This document shows positions 63,760-64,000 of a DNA stretch of 64,000 nt, one piece after another. The stretch is taken from assembly GCA_958295985.1 (NCBI GenBank), contig OY282432.1:1983282-2047281 (forward strand), given 5' to 3'. The translations under genes and the position numbers were made by a program. The notes beneath the pieces are model-generated. The model worked only from the letters and a program-made list of their open reading frames with translations, had not been told where the DNA came from and did not search any database. The first letter of the stretch is position 1. Each line of letters begins with the position of its first letter. This DNA is from an uncultured Candidatus Binatia bacterium. GTDB lineage: Bacteria > Desulfobacterota > Binatia > UBA9968 > JAJDTQ01.

Positions 63760-64000
63760 ATGCTAAGCATGTTACAGACCATCTGGACGGTGCTGCTGCA
63801 CATGTTCCGGCGGCGCGTGACGGTCCAGTATCCGGAGGAGAAGCCGTATCTGCCGCCCCGTTACCGGGGCCGGATCATCCTGTCCCGGGACCCGGACGGC
63901 GACGAGCGTTGCGTGGGCTGCTACCTCTGCTCCGCCGCCTGCCCGGTGGACTGCATCGCCCTCCAGGCCGGGGAGCGGGAGGACGGCCGGCGTTATCCGG
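63760..64000 (+). CDS. nuoI: NADH-quinone oxidoreductase subunit I (partial at right edge)
   Basis: From ATG 63760 (GAGG 9 bases ahead) 80 codons are visible. [23 protein letters not shown] leads into [16 protein letters not shown], the first 8Fe ferredoxin motif of NuoI (clusters N6a/N6b). The second motif lies past the edge, as should nuoJ-N. Confidence 0.93.
   Translation, partial: MLSMLQTIWTVLLHMFRRRVTVQYPEEKPYLPPRYRGRIILSRDPDGDERCVGCYLCSAACPVDCIALQAGEREDGRRYP

Noticed and set aside
1..64000. tRNA, rRNA, CRISPR arrays or transposase genes
   Set aside because: I looked through the intergenic stretches and found no cloverleaf, rRNA core, spaced direct-repeat array or transposase motif.

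Overview
The window is GC-rich, gene-dense bacterial chromosome. No rRNA, tRNA, CRISPR array or intact insertion sequence was seen. Several traits together suggest an uncultured deltaproteobacterium-like or Tectomicrobia-like lineage: an Escherichia-type respiratory complex I with fused NuoCD, use of selenocysteine, many flavin-dependent (LLM) oxidoreductases, bicupins and VOC proteins, and a TAXI-type TRAP transporter, a tripartite-tricarboxylate-type binding protein and an ABC importer. This placement is inference from gene content only.

Left end (1-9600, defence): a very large Eco57I-type adenine methylase runs off the left edge and follows an SNF2-type helicase on the minus strand. The pair looks like drmD-drmMI of a class 1 DISARM system; drmA, drmB and drmC would lie outside. 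A DUF3800 gene with its own promoter diverges from the pair. 9700-12900: a plus-strand operon of a GatC-like small protein, an M20-fold protein, two ThDP subunits (sulfopyruvate-decarboxylase type) and a RidA protein. 12940-15150: exonuclease III and a lone ABC ATPase, then a scar with a short-chain dehydrogenase remnant and a VapBC-like pair whose toxin is truncated. 15200-16400: a PQQ sugar dehydrogenase.

16600-20900 (minus): a DUF255 thioredoxin-fold protein, a GrdE-like proprotein and a GrdB-like selenoprotein. The grdB-like frame is interrupted by one UGA exactly where the family has selenocysteine, with a SECIS-like hairpin just downstream. 21100-29800: an LLM oxidoreductase, an isochorismatase-type hydrolase, a D,D-carboxypeptidase, an SDR, a TAXI-TRAP uptake operon, a VOC protein and an SLT lipoprotein. 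29980-33565: an ABC importer whose binding protein converges on an ATPase plus two permeases. 33780-38900: glycosyltransferase, gentisate dioxygenase-like bicupin, ornithine cyclodeaminase-like enzyme, a divergent M20 protein and SfsA. 39000-45720 (minus): a tight catabolic operon LLM - alpha/beta hydrolase - LLM - coxS - coxL - coxM. 46050-53560: two bicupins, oligopeptidase B, ManC, a VOC protein and a TctC-type binding protein.

53580-55040 (minus): LarE preceded by a GST-like protein with an in-frame UGA at its active-site position. This is a second probable selenoprotein, with a hairpin very like that of the grdB homologue. 55300-64000 (plus): nuoA-B-CD-E-F-G-H-I, continuing past the right edge.

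The most notable result is the pair of UGA-interrupted genes with matching SECIS-like hairpins, both of which standard gene calling would truncate. Other leads are M20 proteins lacking canonical metal ligands, an alpha/beta hydrolase with an altered nucleophile elbow, and the xenobiotic-type LLM/molybdenum-hydroxylase operon.
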